The translations under genes were made by a program, and so were the position numbers. The notes below the pieces were generated by a model. That model was given only the letters and a program-made list of their open reading frames with translations. It ran no database searches and was not told the DNA's origin. From positions 11,906,501 through 11,970,500 of the forward strand of contig NC_088311.1 in assembly GCF_910592395.1 (NCBI RefSeq): 64,000 nucleotides of DNA, written 5' to 3'. Shown in pieces: positions 46,841 to 58,318 of the stretch (the first letter of the stretch is position 1; each line of letters opens with the position of its first letter). This DNA comes from Lineus longissimus. Taxonomy: Eukaryota; Nemertea; Pilidiophora; Heteronemertea; Lineidae.

Positions 46841-47859
46841 ACCCCGTATATACCGACAATGATACATTTGAGGTTTCATATACTAGTTTATCTAACATTT
46901 CTTCGAAATAAAATATTTTCAAAGTTACTGGTGTCTCTTGTTAATGCCACACTAGATAGCAGCATTTCCCATGGTACGTGTACATTGCATTACCATTGAG
47001 TGATGCTAGCAAGAATTGGGGTTGATACATTACCCATCCCTGAAACTAAAGTTTTTAACAGCGCACGACAAGACCATCAGTCAATTCAGAATATCACAAG
47101 TTGTTGTCTGACACAAGGTGTAATGTACAACAGAGGTGATAAATATAAGTTTTTGTCTTTACACCAGTTTAAAATTATTCTGATTTGCGACAATACTGTT
47201 TAAATTGTTGGTAAGTGATTGCATCGAACATCACTTGAAGTGTTCAATAAATACCGTTTGATACCAGCAAAATCACGTCGTCAGCCTAGATTTGAATAGT
47301 ACTAAATGTTTTAGTAAAGACTATAAATATGTGAAGAAAGTGTTCTTATGCATAAAAAACAAGTACTTTGAAATTTCAGTCAGGGGCTACAATTATCCCA
47401 AAGCCACGGGGTAAGTATAGCCCCTGACCACAAGTTTTGTATTTGTCGCTCAGAAGCATTGTTTTAGATAAAATGCTCTGAATTACTGGAAAAGGTGCCG
47501 CTACAAGATCCAGGCCTGTTTTTGTGAATCTGAAGGGAAATCTCTTGCGTAACCTAAGTTAAAGGTGAAAAAGGGGCTACAATTACCCCATTTTTATAAG
47601 GCTTCTTTATTTGTATTCACCCTGAGTTAATTGCTCAATTTTACAATTATTTGGTCGGCTACAAACGGTTGTTGGTCATATTGAAACAGTGCTGACACGT
47701 AGTGCCGAATAGACGTGTCATTGGTCAAACATACTATGTCACACCAGATTCTGTCGGTGACGCGGCATTATGACATTGAGGAGTGTACAGGATTTATGGT
47801 GCAGCAATTTTGAATGGCTAATCAAGTAAACCCCGGATGTAGAGGGTTGCTTTATAACC

Positions 47860-48470
47860 CAGAAGCGATCGCAGGCCGTGTCCGATTTCGAAAGTAGCTT
47901 TTGGAAGTTTGTCCTAAACAGCATTTTTGGACGCTTGCTAATTAATCGACAAGACCAAACACGTAGATATGAAATTGGTTAGCGACGAGGCGACCTAGCG
48001 GATAACAAGGAAACCGAATTTCAAATCGGTCGCATTCTACAATTGTCGGCCTATAATCAGTTCCTTGGTCGCCCGTTTCACGGTGCTGGAGCTCAACAAA
48101 CTGCGCATGTATAAATGTCATCACAACTTCGTCTCTCCGACTCTCGGGGGGGGGGGGGGGGGGGGGCGGAAAACTGCCAGCTCTATGACATACACGGACA
48201 GTCTGCTGTACCTGGTGAAAAACGACGCGCAAAAAGTTGTCTTTTCCACCGATGCGTCCCAATACAATTCTCGAATTTCTCAAAAACCAGTGCACTGTGC
48301 AAGCCGACAACAAAAAGATGAATAGCACGTTCAAAATTGAATATTCTGAAAACACGATAGTGGCCTTTGTTGGGGTTTGGGCGAAAATGTACTGCTTCAA
48401 ATTTACTCAGGTCGCCCGGACAAACAACAGTTTTGCAAATTCGCTTAAACACAATATTTTTTACCCTATC
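47860..48470 (+). pseudogene. Polinton/adintovirus-type DNA polymerase B relic
   Basis: Three plus-strand frames carry, in order, pieces of the palm of a protein-primed family B polymerase. About 47880 has FWKFVLNSIFG, motif B (K-x3-NS-x-[YF]G). About 48070 has FTVLELNKLRMY. About 48190 has TYTDSLLY, motif C with one catalytic Asp visible. About 48360 has FVGVWAKMY, matching the family's FVGL-AKMY block. The spacing fits the polymerase, but the frame changes at least twice, a stop follows motif B, and a G21 run interrupts the segment between motifs B and C. The exonuclease and upstream domains are not seen. This is a dead fragment of a mobile or viral element. Confidence 0.6.
48146..48166 (+). 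repeat. G21 homopolymer
   Basis: A run of 21 G inside the polymerase relic. Length is likely unreliable in any assembly. Confidence 0.9.
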
Positions 48471-48839
48471 GGTTGAAAAGAAGAGCCTGTCTTGCCTAGA
48501 CGAAAAACGTTGGATTCGAGATGATGGTATTCGGACATAATGCCGACGGTGACTTTCGCTGCCGCCGCCAGCCTCTGTCCCGTCCCAGTTCCACCCTTTA
48601 CGGAGGGCGCAGAAAAAGACTACTCCTAACCCAAACTGTAACCCAAATGGTCAAAACCGTAACCCCGACTCTAAATTCTACCCTAGAAAACAAATCGGGC
48701 CGGGACTATATCAGAGGGCGCTCCAAAAATGAGCACGTGGTTTCGCGAACGCTCCTATTCAGCGGTAGAGTGAAGATGGCACTGTCTGGGCCACACTTTG
48801 GCCCATTCGACTACACTGCCGAGATCTTTCTGTAATGGT

Positions 48840-48892
48840 AGTTGATAAAGTATGGAATTAGTGAAACCTTGGAAACACTGATAAACCTTGTA
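48840..48892 (+). repeat. Short dispersed repeat, inverted partner at 58518-58570
   Basis: GATAAAGTATGGAATTAGTG and the next 30 bases match the complement of 58518-58570 with one or two differences. The family is unknown. Confidence 0.7.
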
Positions 48893-49112
48893 ATATTCAA
48901 TGTAAACCATGGAATCACTGTGCAAATAGCGCGGGAAATCGGGTGCGTTCCTTCCACGATTTATACCCTCCCAACTGACAGTCTCGTCCCAGCTGACTTT
49001 ATTGATAGCAATTTGCCAGTTAGTTCAGAAGCCAACATTTTTAATGTGGAGGATAACGCTGTGGTCGTTAAAATATTTTATTTCTCTTCAATGGAAGCAA
49101 AAATTAGTTTTT

Positions 49113-49163
49113 AGCTCACCTCTTAGCAGAGGTGAGCTTATCCCATACCGTGGCGTCCGTCGT

Positions 49164-49195
<32 letters not shown>

Positions 49196-49265
49196 CGTCG
49201 TCCGTTAGCAGGGCACGTTTCGTAACTGTTAGAGCTATTGAGTTGAAACTTGACGCAAGGGCCCA
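49113..49265 (+). mobile_element. HINE-like element, family B variant, 5' end only
   Basis: After TTTTT come a perfect hairpin AGCTCACCTCT-TAGC-AGAGGTGAGCT, a CGT tract, and the start of the repeat unit (GGCACGTTTCGTAACTG). It is truncated after about 150 bases. Confidence 0.6.
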
Positions 49266-49650
49266 ACGCGCCGCGTAGCGGCAAAAAAGCGAAGCTGGCG
49301 AAACATTTATAACGGGTCACCGTCACTTATTATTGGAGTTATAGCGCATTTACGGGGTTGCAACTATTTTGCTTTATAGTGTCACCAGGAAAGAAAAGCA
49401 TGCGACCTAACGCCGATCTATTTGTATAAAGTGATAATTGGAAGGTATATAGTAGGAAATATCAATAAAATAATCATTCCATGTCGTCTTTTGAGGGCAT
49501 TTTTGATTGTAAAAAATATATGTGTACGTCACCGTAGTCTCTGCAATGATAATTTTATCAGAGCAGTCTCGCGCAAGTAGAAGTTCTTTACCTATTAGTT
49601 CTTCACTTATTAGTCTCAACGTCTGGCGCAAAGCCAGACGTTTTCCATTA

Positions 49651-49788
49651 CGATTTCACTACGATGTTTGACAAGAAGGAGCAGTGCGCGAGATATGCTA
49701 ATGAGCAGACTTCCCTCGCTTGAGTTTCTGAAGAATGTTCCATATCGCGCTAAGCTCATCACTACTGATTATGACAGGCGTGCAACGG
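49651..49788 (+). repeat. Dispersed relic, copy 1 (partner 51611-51748)
   Basis: About 138 bases match the second copy closely. Both read protein-like pieces in two plus frames: DFTTMFDKKEQCAR, then SRLPSLEF.KNVPYRAKL in the next frame. This suggests the coding tail of an unidentified transposon gene. Confidence 0.5.
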
Positions 49789-50589
49789 TAGGTATCTGCT
49801 CCCCAACTTCCACCCTAATACGGTACAATAAGTTACCATTTGATGGGAATGGGACAATGCCCTCACTGTGTATGGAGTCATAGGGATAAGAAGACATTAT
49901 TCATTAGTGTTGGTACAAGTGATTTTGCCCAAAAAGCATGCGCATTCAAAAAACAAAATATGCAAGGTTACGGTATCACGTACATGACCATGACGACGTG
50001 CAGAAAGTGCACTGGCCAGTGCATACCCTATGGCTATGTACTAGTAAACATGGTAAACATGAACAACATCATTATTCATCGGCAGTTCATTTTACTCCGA
50101 GCTTTTCCTGAAACATATAGCCATGATGATTAGGCCTACCATGTACCATGACCAATAACAGCACTAGATCATGTAGATGTCAACAAGTTCACATGAACCG
50201 TATAATCCCGCATGGCGCATGTGGGGCATGCGTCTAAACCAAAGCCCCAAAATCACTTGTTTTGGTCTATTTCACTTGTGTTTCCCCCGTCTCCCAGTCC
50301 ATAATACATTTACAGTTTACAATCCCCGATCATGGCCCAACAAAAGGTCATCGGTTGACTAAAGGAACACAACTGTTCAATGGATTTATAGTTGAATGCG
50401 ATCAAACTACGTCTTTTCAATCGTGGATTGTAAATTTAACCCCATGGGCCTAGGGAAGGCCCTATAACAATACTTTCGACACAGTTATTATCTCCGCTGC
50501 CTCCACCATGTTACACACAGTGCTCACTGCTGATTCTAAAATGCGCCACCTAGTCAAAACAGGACATATGTTCTTCTAGGAATAGATCT

Positions 50590-51370
50590 ATTTCCAATAT
50601 TTGGTCATTCCACTATCGTCATCACCTCATCATACTTTCATTGACATTACAGGCACACATCCACAGAGCACTCTTCAAATCATCTACACAGTGGTTATCC
50701 AACTAGGATTATAAAGGTAATTTCTTAGCCCCACACAGTGGGTTTCAGTCTTGATAAAGGGGCACTATTGCTAGCAGCTAGGTAGGCAAGATAAAGTTAG
50801 ACGAAGTAGCCGATAGGGGTCTCTCACCCCTCAAAGTCCGTCACAACTATTCAAGCTCTTGTACAAGGAATACATGCAGCGCTGACTCTAACAAGACCCA
50901 ATGGGAATGTCGCACAGTCATCTGTCAAAAACAAGACCTATGTTGCAGTATGATCTCTTGCTAATATTTAATAATTGCACTATCGTCATCACCTCATCAT
51001 ACTTCATTGACATTACAGGTACACATTGACATAGACCACTGTTGCAGTCAATGACACAGTCGCTATCCAAGTAGCATTATAGAGGTAATTATCATCATCA
51101 TACCTCATTAGCATGTGAACCAATCACGTCGCGTCCTTTGCGATCGCGGCAAAGCCTCATGGAATAATGTCTTTCACCGTTGAATAATTTTTCATATTCC
51201 ATGCCTGCAACTTCAATTTCTTCATATTCCATGGCTAGAAGTTCAATACTAATATAATATCCAAGATAAAGTTACAAGAAGTAGTCAATAGGGGTCTCTC
51301 ACCTCTCACTGTATGTCCACACTATTCACGCTTGTACGAGGAATACATTCAATGCTGAATCTAACAACAC
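50590..51370 (+). repeat. Pair of diverged direct repeats (~370-390 bp)
   Basis: Blocks recur in order in both halves: CACTATCGTCATCACCTCAT, TTCATTGACATTACAGG, GATAAAGTTA..AGAAGTAG, ATAGGGGTCTCTCACC, and AGGAATACAT. No coding content is evident. Confidence 0.6.
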
Positions 51371-51610
51371 CCAGGGCCCTTACTCTGTATATTAGTCACT
51401 GGAAGATGGCCCATTTCATTCCTTGCTTTTACTTCACCTATAGTCTCATTGCAAACGCCTCAGTTCTATGATATCACATTCACTTTCAGCTGTCATGCAA
51501 CGCAACAACTGTGCTATCTGCCATCGCACATCAACGAAGAAGTGCAGCCGCCCACATTCCACCTCACGTCTGTCCGACCAGCTGCAATCCTCGAGGACGC
51601 CCCACTGTAC

Positions 51611-51800
51611 CACGATTTCACTACGATGTTTGACAAGAAGGAGCAGTGCGCGAGATAGGCAAATGAGCAGACTTCCCTCGCTTGAGTTTCGGAAGAATGT
51701 TCCATATCGCGCTAAGCTGACCACTGCTGACCATGACAGGCGTGCATTGGACTGGTACAGGTTGGAACTGAACATTGAATATGCTGGTGGTGACGCTTTC
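51611..51800 (+). repeat. Dispersed relic, copy 2, with possible coding tail
   Basis: It matches copy 1 at 49651. Here the reading in the second frame continues to ALDWYRLELNIEYAGGDAF and a stop at about 51803. Upstream (51449-51658) the first frame is open with FYDITFTFSCHATQQ. The family is not recognised. Confidence 0.4.
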
Positions 51801-51935
51801 TGATGAGAAGTTGGTCGTGACTGATGCAGTATCCTTGGACTTGTCCACATCATCGTTCAATCATTGCTCTCTGTGCTGCCTTGATTCTGTACTTACCCAA
51901 ATACTAAGACCAAATGCCTGTTGACTGTGCTTTAA

Positions 51936-52031
51936 GAGAGACTGGCGCCATGCCTAGAGATATGACTGACCCCTATTGGCAAATTTGTATGACTTTATCT
52001 TGCCTACCTAGCTGCTGCCTATAGTCTCCCT
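51936..52031 (+). mobile_element. 96-bp TTAA-flanked miniature element
   Basis: TTAA lies on both sides (51932-51935, 52032-52035). The ends read GAGAGACTGG and, on the complement, AGGGAGACTA, a short imperfect TIR. A TTAA target is typical of piggyBac and Kolobok families. Confidence 0.45.
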
Positions 52032-52272
52032 TTAACTGCGGAGCACTTCAAAGTCGATAAAATGCCATGTTCCACCTTTTAATGTGTTCAGACCGCCATT
52101 TTCAAAATAATCAAGTCAGGACACTGCCTTCTAGTCTCATAATAAATTTTGCTTTCCTCAATAATAACATTTCTTCTTCTTCAATGCTTTCATCATTCCA
52201 AACTTCTCCTCCTCTGACTTTTACAGGGGTACAGTCATGGCAATCAAAACCCAAATACTGAGACCAAATGCC

Positions 52273-52334
52273 TGTTGACTGTGCTTTAAGAGAGACTGGC
52301 GCCATGCCTAGTCTCTCTTAAAGCAGAGTCAACA
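52273..52334. repeat. Perfect-stem hairpin around two TTAA sites
   Basis: Arms of about 25 bases (TGTTGACTGTGCTTTAAGAG onward and its near-perfect complement) enclose GGCGCCATGCCT. The left arm is the same sequence that flanks the 96-bp element at 51910-51950. Confidence 0.75.
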
Positions 52335-52398
52335 GACACCAACCCCCTCAGACTCAGAAACCACAAACGCCCAACCCTTCCTGCTACCTTAATACTTC

Positions 52399-53383
52399 TG
52401 GGTACACATGTACCCTTATGTGATGACACCTTGGAGACCAAGTTTCGGTCCGATTCGTTTCATGGTTTGGCCACTAGGGGGCCAAACGTTAAAAGTGAAA
52501 ATATGCAATATCTCCCTTAATAGTAGTCGGGAAATTTTGAAAAAAATATGGCAGGTACTTCTAGCAAAGGTGCATCATATATCCTCCGGGTTTTGATTTG
52601 ACCTCCTTTTCAAGGTCACAGAGGTCAAATGGTGTAAATTGGCCATTAGGATGTAACGATGGCACGTTTCTAAACTGCAATGACTATTGATACCAAATTT
52701 GGTACACATTTACCCCTTAGTCAGGTGATCTCAGGGACCGAAGTTTGGTCCAATATGATTCACCACTTGACCACCAGGGGGCAAAATCCAAAAACCTTAA
52801 AAATGTGATTATTCCTTAACTTCTTGCCCGATTGCCACCAATTTGATATCATGGGTACATCTAACCACCATACAGTATATGTCACACAGGTTTTTAATTT
52901 GACCTTCTTGTCAAGGTCACAGAGGTCAAATGGCGTAAATTCGCCGTCAGGCCGTAACTATGGCACGTTTCTTAACTGCAATGACTATTGATCACAAATT
53001 AAGTACACATGTACCCCTTGGTCAGGTGATCTCAGGTATCGAAGTTTGGTGCGATCTGATTTGCCGTTTGGCCTCCAGGGAGGGGGCCAAATCCTAAATT
53101 CTTCAAAATGCCATTATTCCTAGTAATGACTTGCCCGATTGGCACCAATTTTATATCATAGGTACATCTAATTCTAACAACCATTCAATGTGTCACCCGG
53201 GTCTTCTTTGATTTGACCTACTTTTCAAGGTCACAGAGGTCGAATGTACTGTAAATTGGCCATTTTGGGGAAATTGTAATTGCTTGGACCTACATCAAAC
53301 CTAACACTACATGACACAATACCATGCTCTTTATCCATCTTTCCTCCACATGAGGTGAGCACAATGGCCCTGGCCATTTCATT
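52399..53383 (+). mobile_element. HINE-like element, family B, copy 3 (5'-truncated)
   Basis: It has a partial first unit, then repeat units starting at 52661 and 52962 (301-bp period), a partial fourth, and the 3' end GGTGAGC with hairpin ATGGCCCTGGCCAT and TTCATTA. The 5' end and CGT tract are missing. Confidence 0.65.
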
Positions 53384-53769
53384 ATGATTGTTTTGTATTC
53401 CATAGACGATAAAGTATTATGCTCGGTATTAGATGCACGAGATCATAGGACAAACACACACGTGAATAAAAAAACCGCTTAGAACTGGTGACGTCACAAA
53501 GATCTCTGCATCCCCGATGCGTACTGGAAGATGTAAGAAATCGCTCACGGCGAAGGAAATTTTCATCCGCAAACTTCGGTAATAAACATACATGACTAGG
53601 CTTCTTTTATTCATCGTTTGTTATAAAATATCAGTCAATCATAGACAATTAGGCCTAGACATAGTCGTCAACCTTATCCATGCATAATGCATGACAGGCC
53701 CGCGTGGTGGTGGCGTATTTATAAGCGGAGCGCTATTGGTCCATATTATGGGTGTGTGGTGGGCGTGTC

Positions 53770-55096
53770 TTCCCATGGTCTGAGTAGCCAGTGCAATGGC
53801 CGGGCCTACCTGGCTCCACAAATGGCGCGACGTCATTTCATGCATACCCCTGTTCAAGTGGCTGTCGACCTTGCAGTATATCACTCTCACACATAAACCT
53901 ATACATTTCTGAATAGCTTGTCGCTTCTAGAATACATCTGGCCAGCTTTCATTGTTATCAAGTAATTCAGTCATGAGAACATGGGGGCAGCACAATACAT
54001 GAGACACCCTGTACATCGATGAAAATTTTGAAAATTTCACCTTGCCGCCTTATAACTTGACGATTAACATGGATGGTGAAATAATATTTTTATAAACTTC
54101 TACTTATCACCTTGAGAAAGCAAAATAATAACAATTTTAAATTTTGATACCAAAATAGGGTGTCGTTGCGGCTTTTCTTTGAGCATTTTGACCGCGAAGT
54201 CTTACCTTGAGAACATGTGCACTCTGACAGGAACCAGTTCATGTCAACATCCGATTGAGCTATACATAGCATGCGAGGCCTGGTCACTGCGGACGTGCAC
54301 AGAAGAAGCTGATATTTTCCTCAAATAATCGTCAGAGCTACCTCTTCACAAAATACCCAGGACACCCAGACCAAATATGGGTCTCACTAGCCAGTGGTGA
54401 TCAGGTCAACATTGGTCCCCCCTTAAAAAAAAAGTTCTTCAATCTCAGGCGATTACCATGGATACAGATAAGCCTATCATATCGCTATTGCTGCATGTTC
54501 AAATGTCGGTGTCCTGGGTATTTTGTGAAGAGGTAGCTCTGACAATTATTTGAGGAAAATATCAGCTTCTTCTGTGCACGTCCGCAGTGACCAGGCCTCG
54601 CATGCTATGTATAGCTCAATCGGATGTTGACATGAACTGGTTCCTGTCAGAGTGCACATGTTCTCAAGGTGAGACTTCGCGGTCAAAATGCTCAAAGAAA
54701 AGCCGCAACGACACCCTATTTTGGTATCAAAATTTAAAATTGTTATTATTTTGCTTTCTCAAGGTGATAAGTAGAAGTTTATAAAAATATTATTTCACCA
54801 TCCATGTTAATCGTCAAGTTATAAGGCGGCAAGGTGAAATTTTCAAAATTTTCATCGATGTACAGGGTGTCTCATGTATTGTGCTGCCCCCATGTTCTCA
54901 TGACTGAATTACTTGATAACAATGAAAGCTGGTCAGAAGTATTCTAGAAGCGGCAAGCTATTCAGAAATGTATAGGTTTATGTGTGAGAGTGATATACTG
55001 CAAGGTCGACAGCCACTTGAACAGGGGTATGCATGAAATAACGTCACGCCATTTGTGGAGCCAGGTAGGCCCGGCCATTGCACTGGCTAGTGAGAC
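53770..55096. repeat. Large palindrome (arms ~590 bp, loop ~142 bp)
   Basis: 53770-54366 is the inverted copy of 54509-55096, closely matching over the whole arm. The right arm is also the first part of the 1,073-bp tandem array. Confidence 0.85.
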
Positions 55097-58000
55097 CTTA
55101 ATCAAAATACCAATAAAAGTGAAATCATAAAATATGATAATAAATGTCATTTTGAACATCATTTGACTTCATCGAATGCATTCGGGTGGATAAAGATGCT
55201 TTCATCTCAGTTCATGGACCAAAAAGGCCTCCACAGCTGAGGTGTGCTGTTACTCGAATTCCCTCTGAATTCCGCTTTCTGAACGAATTTGAAAATGGGT
55301 GAAGTGCTGAGTTTGCCTATGATTTTGAATGGATCACCACTGGAAGCTATTCTTGTTGGACCTGTCATGTAGGACACCAAAATGTTTGTATCAATCCAGA
55401 TTTTCATATTTTGTAGTAAAAAGGGGAAATATGAGACTGCATGTTACCATTAAGGTCTCACTAGCCAGTGGTGATCAGGTCAACATTGGTCCCCCTTAAA
55501 AAAAAAGTTCTTCAATCTCAGGCGATTACCATGGATACAGATAAGCCTATCATATCGCTATTGCTGCATGTTCAAATGTCGGTGTCCTGGGTATTTTGTG
55601 AAGAGGTAGCTCTGACGATTATTTGAGGAAAATATCAGCTTCTTCTGTGCACGTCCGCAGTGACCAGGCCTCGCATGCTATGTATAGCTCAATCGGATGT
55701 TGACATGAACTGGTTCCTGTCAGAGTGCACATGTTCTCAAGGTGAGACTTCGCGGTCAAAATGCTCAAAGAAAAGCCGCAACGACACCCTATTTTGGTAT
55801 CAAAATTTAAAATTGTTATTATTTTGCTTTCTCAAGGTGATAAGTAGAAGTTTATAAAACTATTATTTCACCATCCATGTTAATCGTCAAGTTATAAGGC
55901 GGCAAGGTGAAATTTTCAAAATTTTCATCGATGTACAGGGTGTCTCATGTATTGTGCTGCCCCCATGTTCTCATGACTGAATTACTTGATAACAATGAAA
56001 GCTGGTCAGAAGTATTCTAGAAGCGGCAAGCTATTCAGAAATGTATAGGTTTATGTGTGAGAGTGATATACTGCAAGGTCGACAGCCACTTGAACAGGGG
56101 TATGCATGAAATAACGTCACGCCATTTGTGGAGCCAGGTAGGCCCGGCCATTGCACTGGCTAGTGAGACCTTAATCAAAATACCAATAAAAGTGAAATCA
56201 TAAAATATGATAATAAATGTCATTTTGAACATCATTTGACTTCATCGAATGCATTCGGGTGGATAAAGATGCTTTCATCTCAGTTCATGGACCAAAAAGG
56301 CCTCCACAGCTGAGGTGTGCTGTTACTCGAATTCCCTCTGAATTCCGCTTTCTGAACGAATTTGAAAATGGGTGAAGTGCTGAGTTTGCCTATGATTTTG
56401 AATGGATCACCACTGGAAGCTATTCTTGTTGGACCTGTCATGTAGGACACCAAAATGTTTGTATCAATCCAGATTTTCATATTTTGTAGTAAAAAGGGGA
56501 AATATGAGACTGCATGTTACCATTAAGGTCTCACTAGCCAGTGGTGATCAGGTCAACATTGGTCCCCCTTAAAAAAAAAGTTCTTCAATCTCAGGCGATT
56601 ACCATGGATACAGATAAGCCTATCATATCGCTATTGCTGCATGTTCAAATGTCGGTGTCCTGGGTATTTTGTGAAGAGGTAGCTCTGACAATTATTTGAG
56701 GAAAATATCAGCTTCTTCTGTGCACGTCCGCAGTGACCAGGCCTCGCATGCTATGTATAGCTCAATCGGATGTTGACATGAACTGGTTCCTGTCAGAGTG
56801 CACATGTTCTCAAGGTGAGACTTCGCGGTCAAAATGCTCAAAGAAAAGCCGCAACGACACCCTATTTTGGTATCAAAATTTAAAATTGTTATTATTTTGC
56901 TTTCTCAAGGTGATAAGTAGAAGTTTATAAAACTATTATTTCACCATCCATGTTAATCGTCAAGTTATAAGGCGGCAAGGTGAAATTTTCAAAATTTTCA
57001 TCGATGTACAGGGTGTCTCATGTATTGTGCTGCCCCCATGTTCTCATGACTGAATTACTTGATAACAATGAAAGCTGGTCAGAAGTATTCTAGAAGCGGC
57101 AAGCTATTCAGAAATGTATAGGTTTATGTGTGAGAGTGATATACTGCAAGGTCGACAGCCACTTGAACAGGGGTATGCATGAAATAACGTCACGCCATTT
57201 GTGGAGCCAGGTAGGCCCGGCCATTGCACTGGCTAGTGAGACCTTAATCAAAATACCAATAAAAGTGAAATCATAAAATATGATAATAAATGTCATTTTG
57301 AACATCATTTGACTTCATCGAATGCATTCGGGTGGATAAAGATGCTTTCATCTCAGTTCATGGACCAAAAAGGCCTCCACAGCTGAGGTGTGCTGTTACT
57401 CGAATTCCCTCTGAATTCCGCTTTCTGAACGAATTTGAAAATGGGTGAAGTGCTGAGTTTGCCTATGATTTTGAATGGATCACCACTGGAAGCTATTCTT
57501 GTTGGACCTGTCATGTAGGACACCAAAATGTTTGTATCAATCCAGATTTTCATATTTTGTAGTAAAAAGGGGAAATATGAGACTGCATGTTACCATTAAG
57601 GTCTCACTAGCCAGTGGTGATCAGGTCAACATTGGTCCCCCTTAAAAAAAAAGTTCTTCAATCTCAGGCGATTACCATGGATACAGATAAGCCTATCATA
57701 TCGCTATTGCTGCATGTTCAAATGTCGGTGTCCTGGGTATTTTGTGAAGAGGTAGCTCTGACGATTATTTGAGGAAAATATCAGCTTCTTCTGTGCACGT
57801 CCGCAGTGACCAGGCCTCGCATGCTATGTATAGCTCAATCGGATGTTGACATGAACTGGTTCCTGTCAGAGTGCACATGTTCTCAAGGTGAGACTTCGCG
57901 GTCAAAATGCTCAAAGAAAAGCCGCAACGACACCCTATTTTGGTATCAAAATTTAAAATTGTTATTATTTTGCTTTCTCAAGGTGATAAGTAGAAGTTTA

Positions 58001-58318
58001 TAAAAATATTATTTCACCATCCATGTTAATCGTCAAGTTATAAGGCGGCAAGGTGAAATTTTCAAAATTTTCATCGATGTACAGGGTGTCTCATGTATTG
58101 TGCTGCCCCCATGTTCTCATGACTGAATTACTTGATAACAATGAAAGCTGGTCAGAAGTATTCTAGAAGCGGCAAGCTATTCAGAAATGTATAGGTTTAT
58201 GTGTGAGAGTGATATACTGCAAGGTCGACAGCCACTTGAACAGGGGTATGCATGAAATAACGTCACGCCATTTGTGGAGCCAGGTAGGCCCGGCCATTGC
58301 ACTGGCTAGTGAGACCTT
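54382..58318 (+). repeat. 1,073-bp tandem array, 3 full units plus 717 bp
   Basis: Units start at 54382, 55456, 56529 and 57602. Each has a ~715-bp arm and a ~355-bp spacer. The spacer is bounded by GGCTAGTGAGACCTTAAT and its complement. Units differ by only a few bases; for example GACAATT in units 1 and 3 against GACGATT in units 2 and 4. Short frames repeat with the unit but resemble no protein. Confidence 0.95.

Larger units (their letters stand above)
45843..47593. mobile_element. TIR element with TGTAGCCCC boxes
   Basis: A 20-base motif AAATGGGGTAATTGTAGCCC at 45843-45862 recurs as its exact complement at 47574-47593. Related TGTAGCCC boxes lie inside at about 46606, 46630, 47382 (inverted) and 47408-47426, the last two forming a hairpin. 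Repeated subterminal boxes are typical of transposase-binding sites in some cut-and-paste families. No transposase is recognisable; a short plus frame at 46266-46478 may be a relic. Family B copy 2 is inserted near the left end. Confidence 0.45.

Noticed and set aside
47942-48400. Minus-strand 152-residue frame with a proline run
   Set aside because: It is the shadow of the polymerase relic; the prolines are the G21 run read backwards.
54090-58003. Repeated 65-66 residue frames in the array
   Set aside because: They recur only because the unit recurs, exist on both strands, and show no domain or codon bias.
53770-58318. CRISPR-like regular repeats
   Set aside because: The units are over 1 kb, the spacers are identical, and the genome is eukaryotic.
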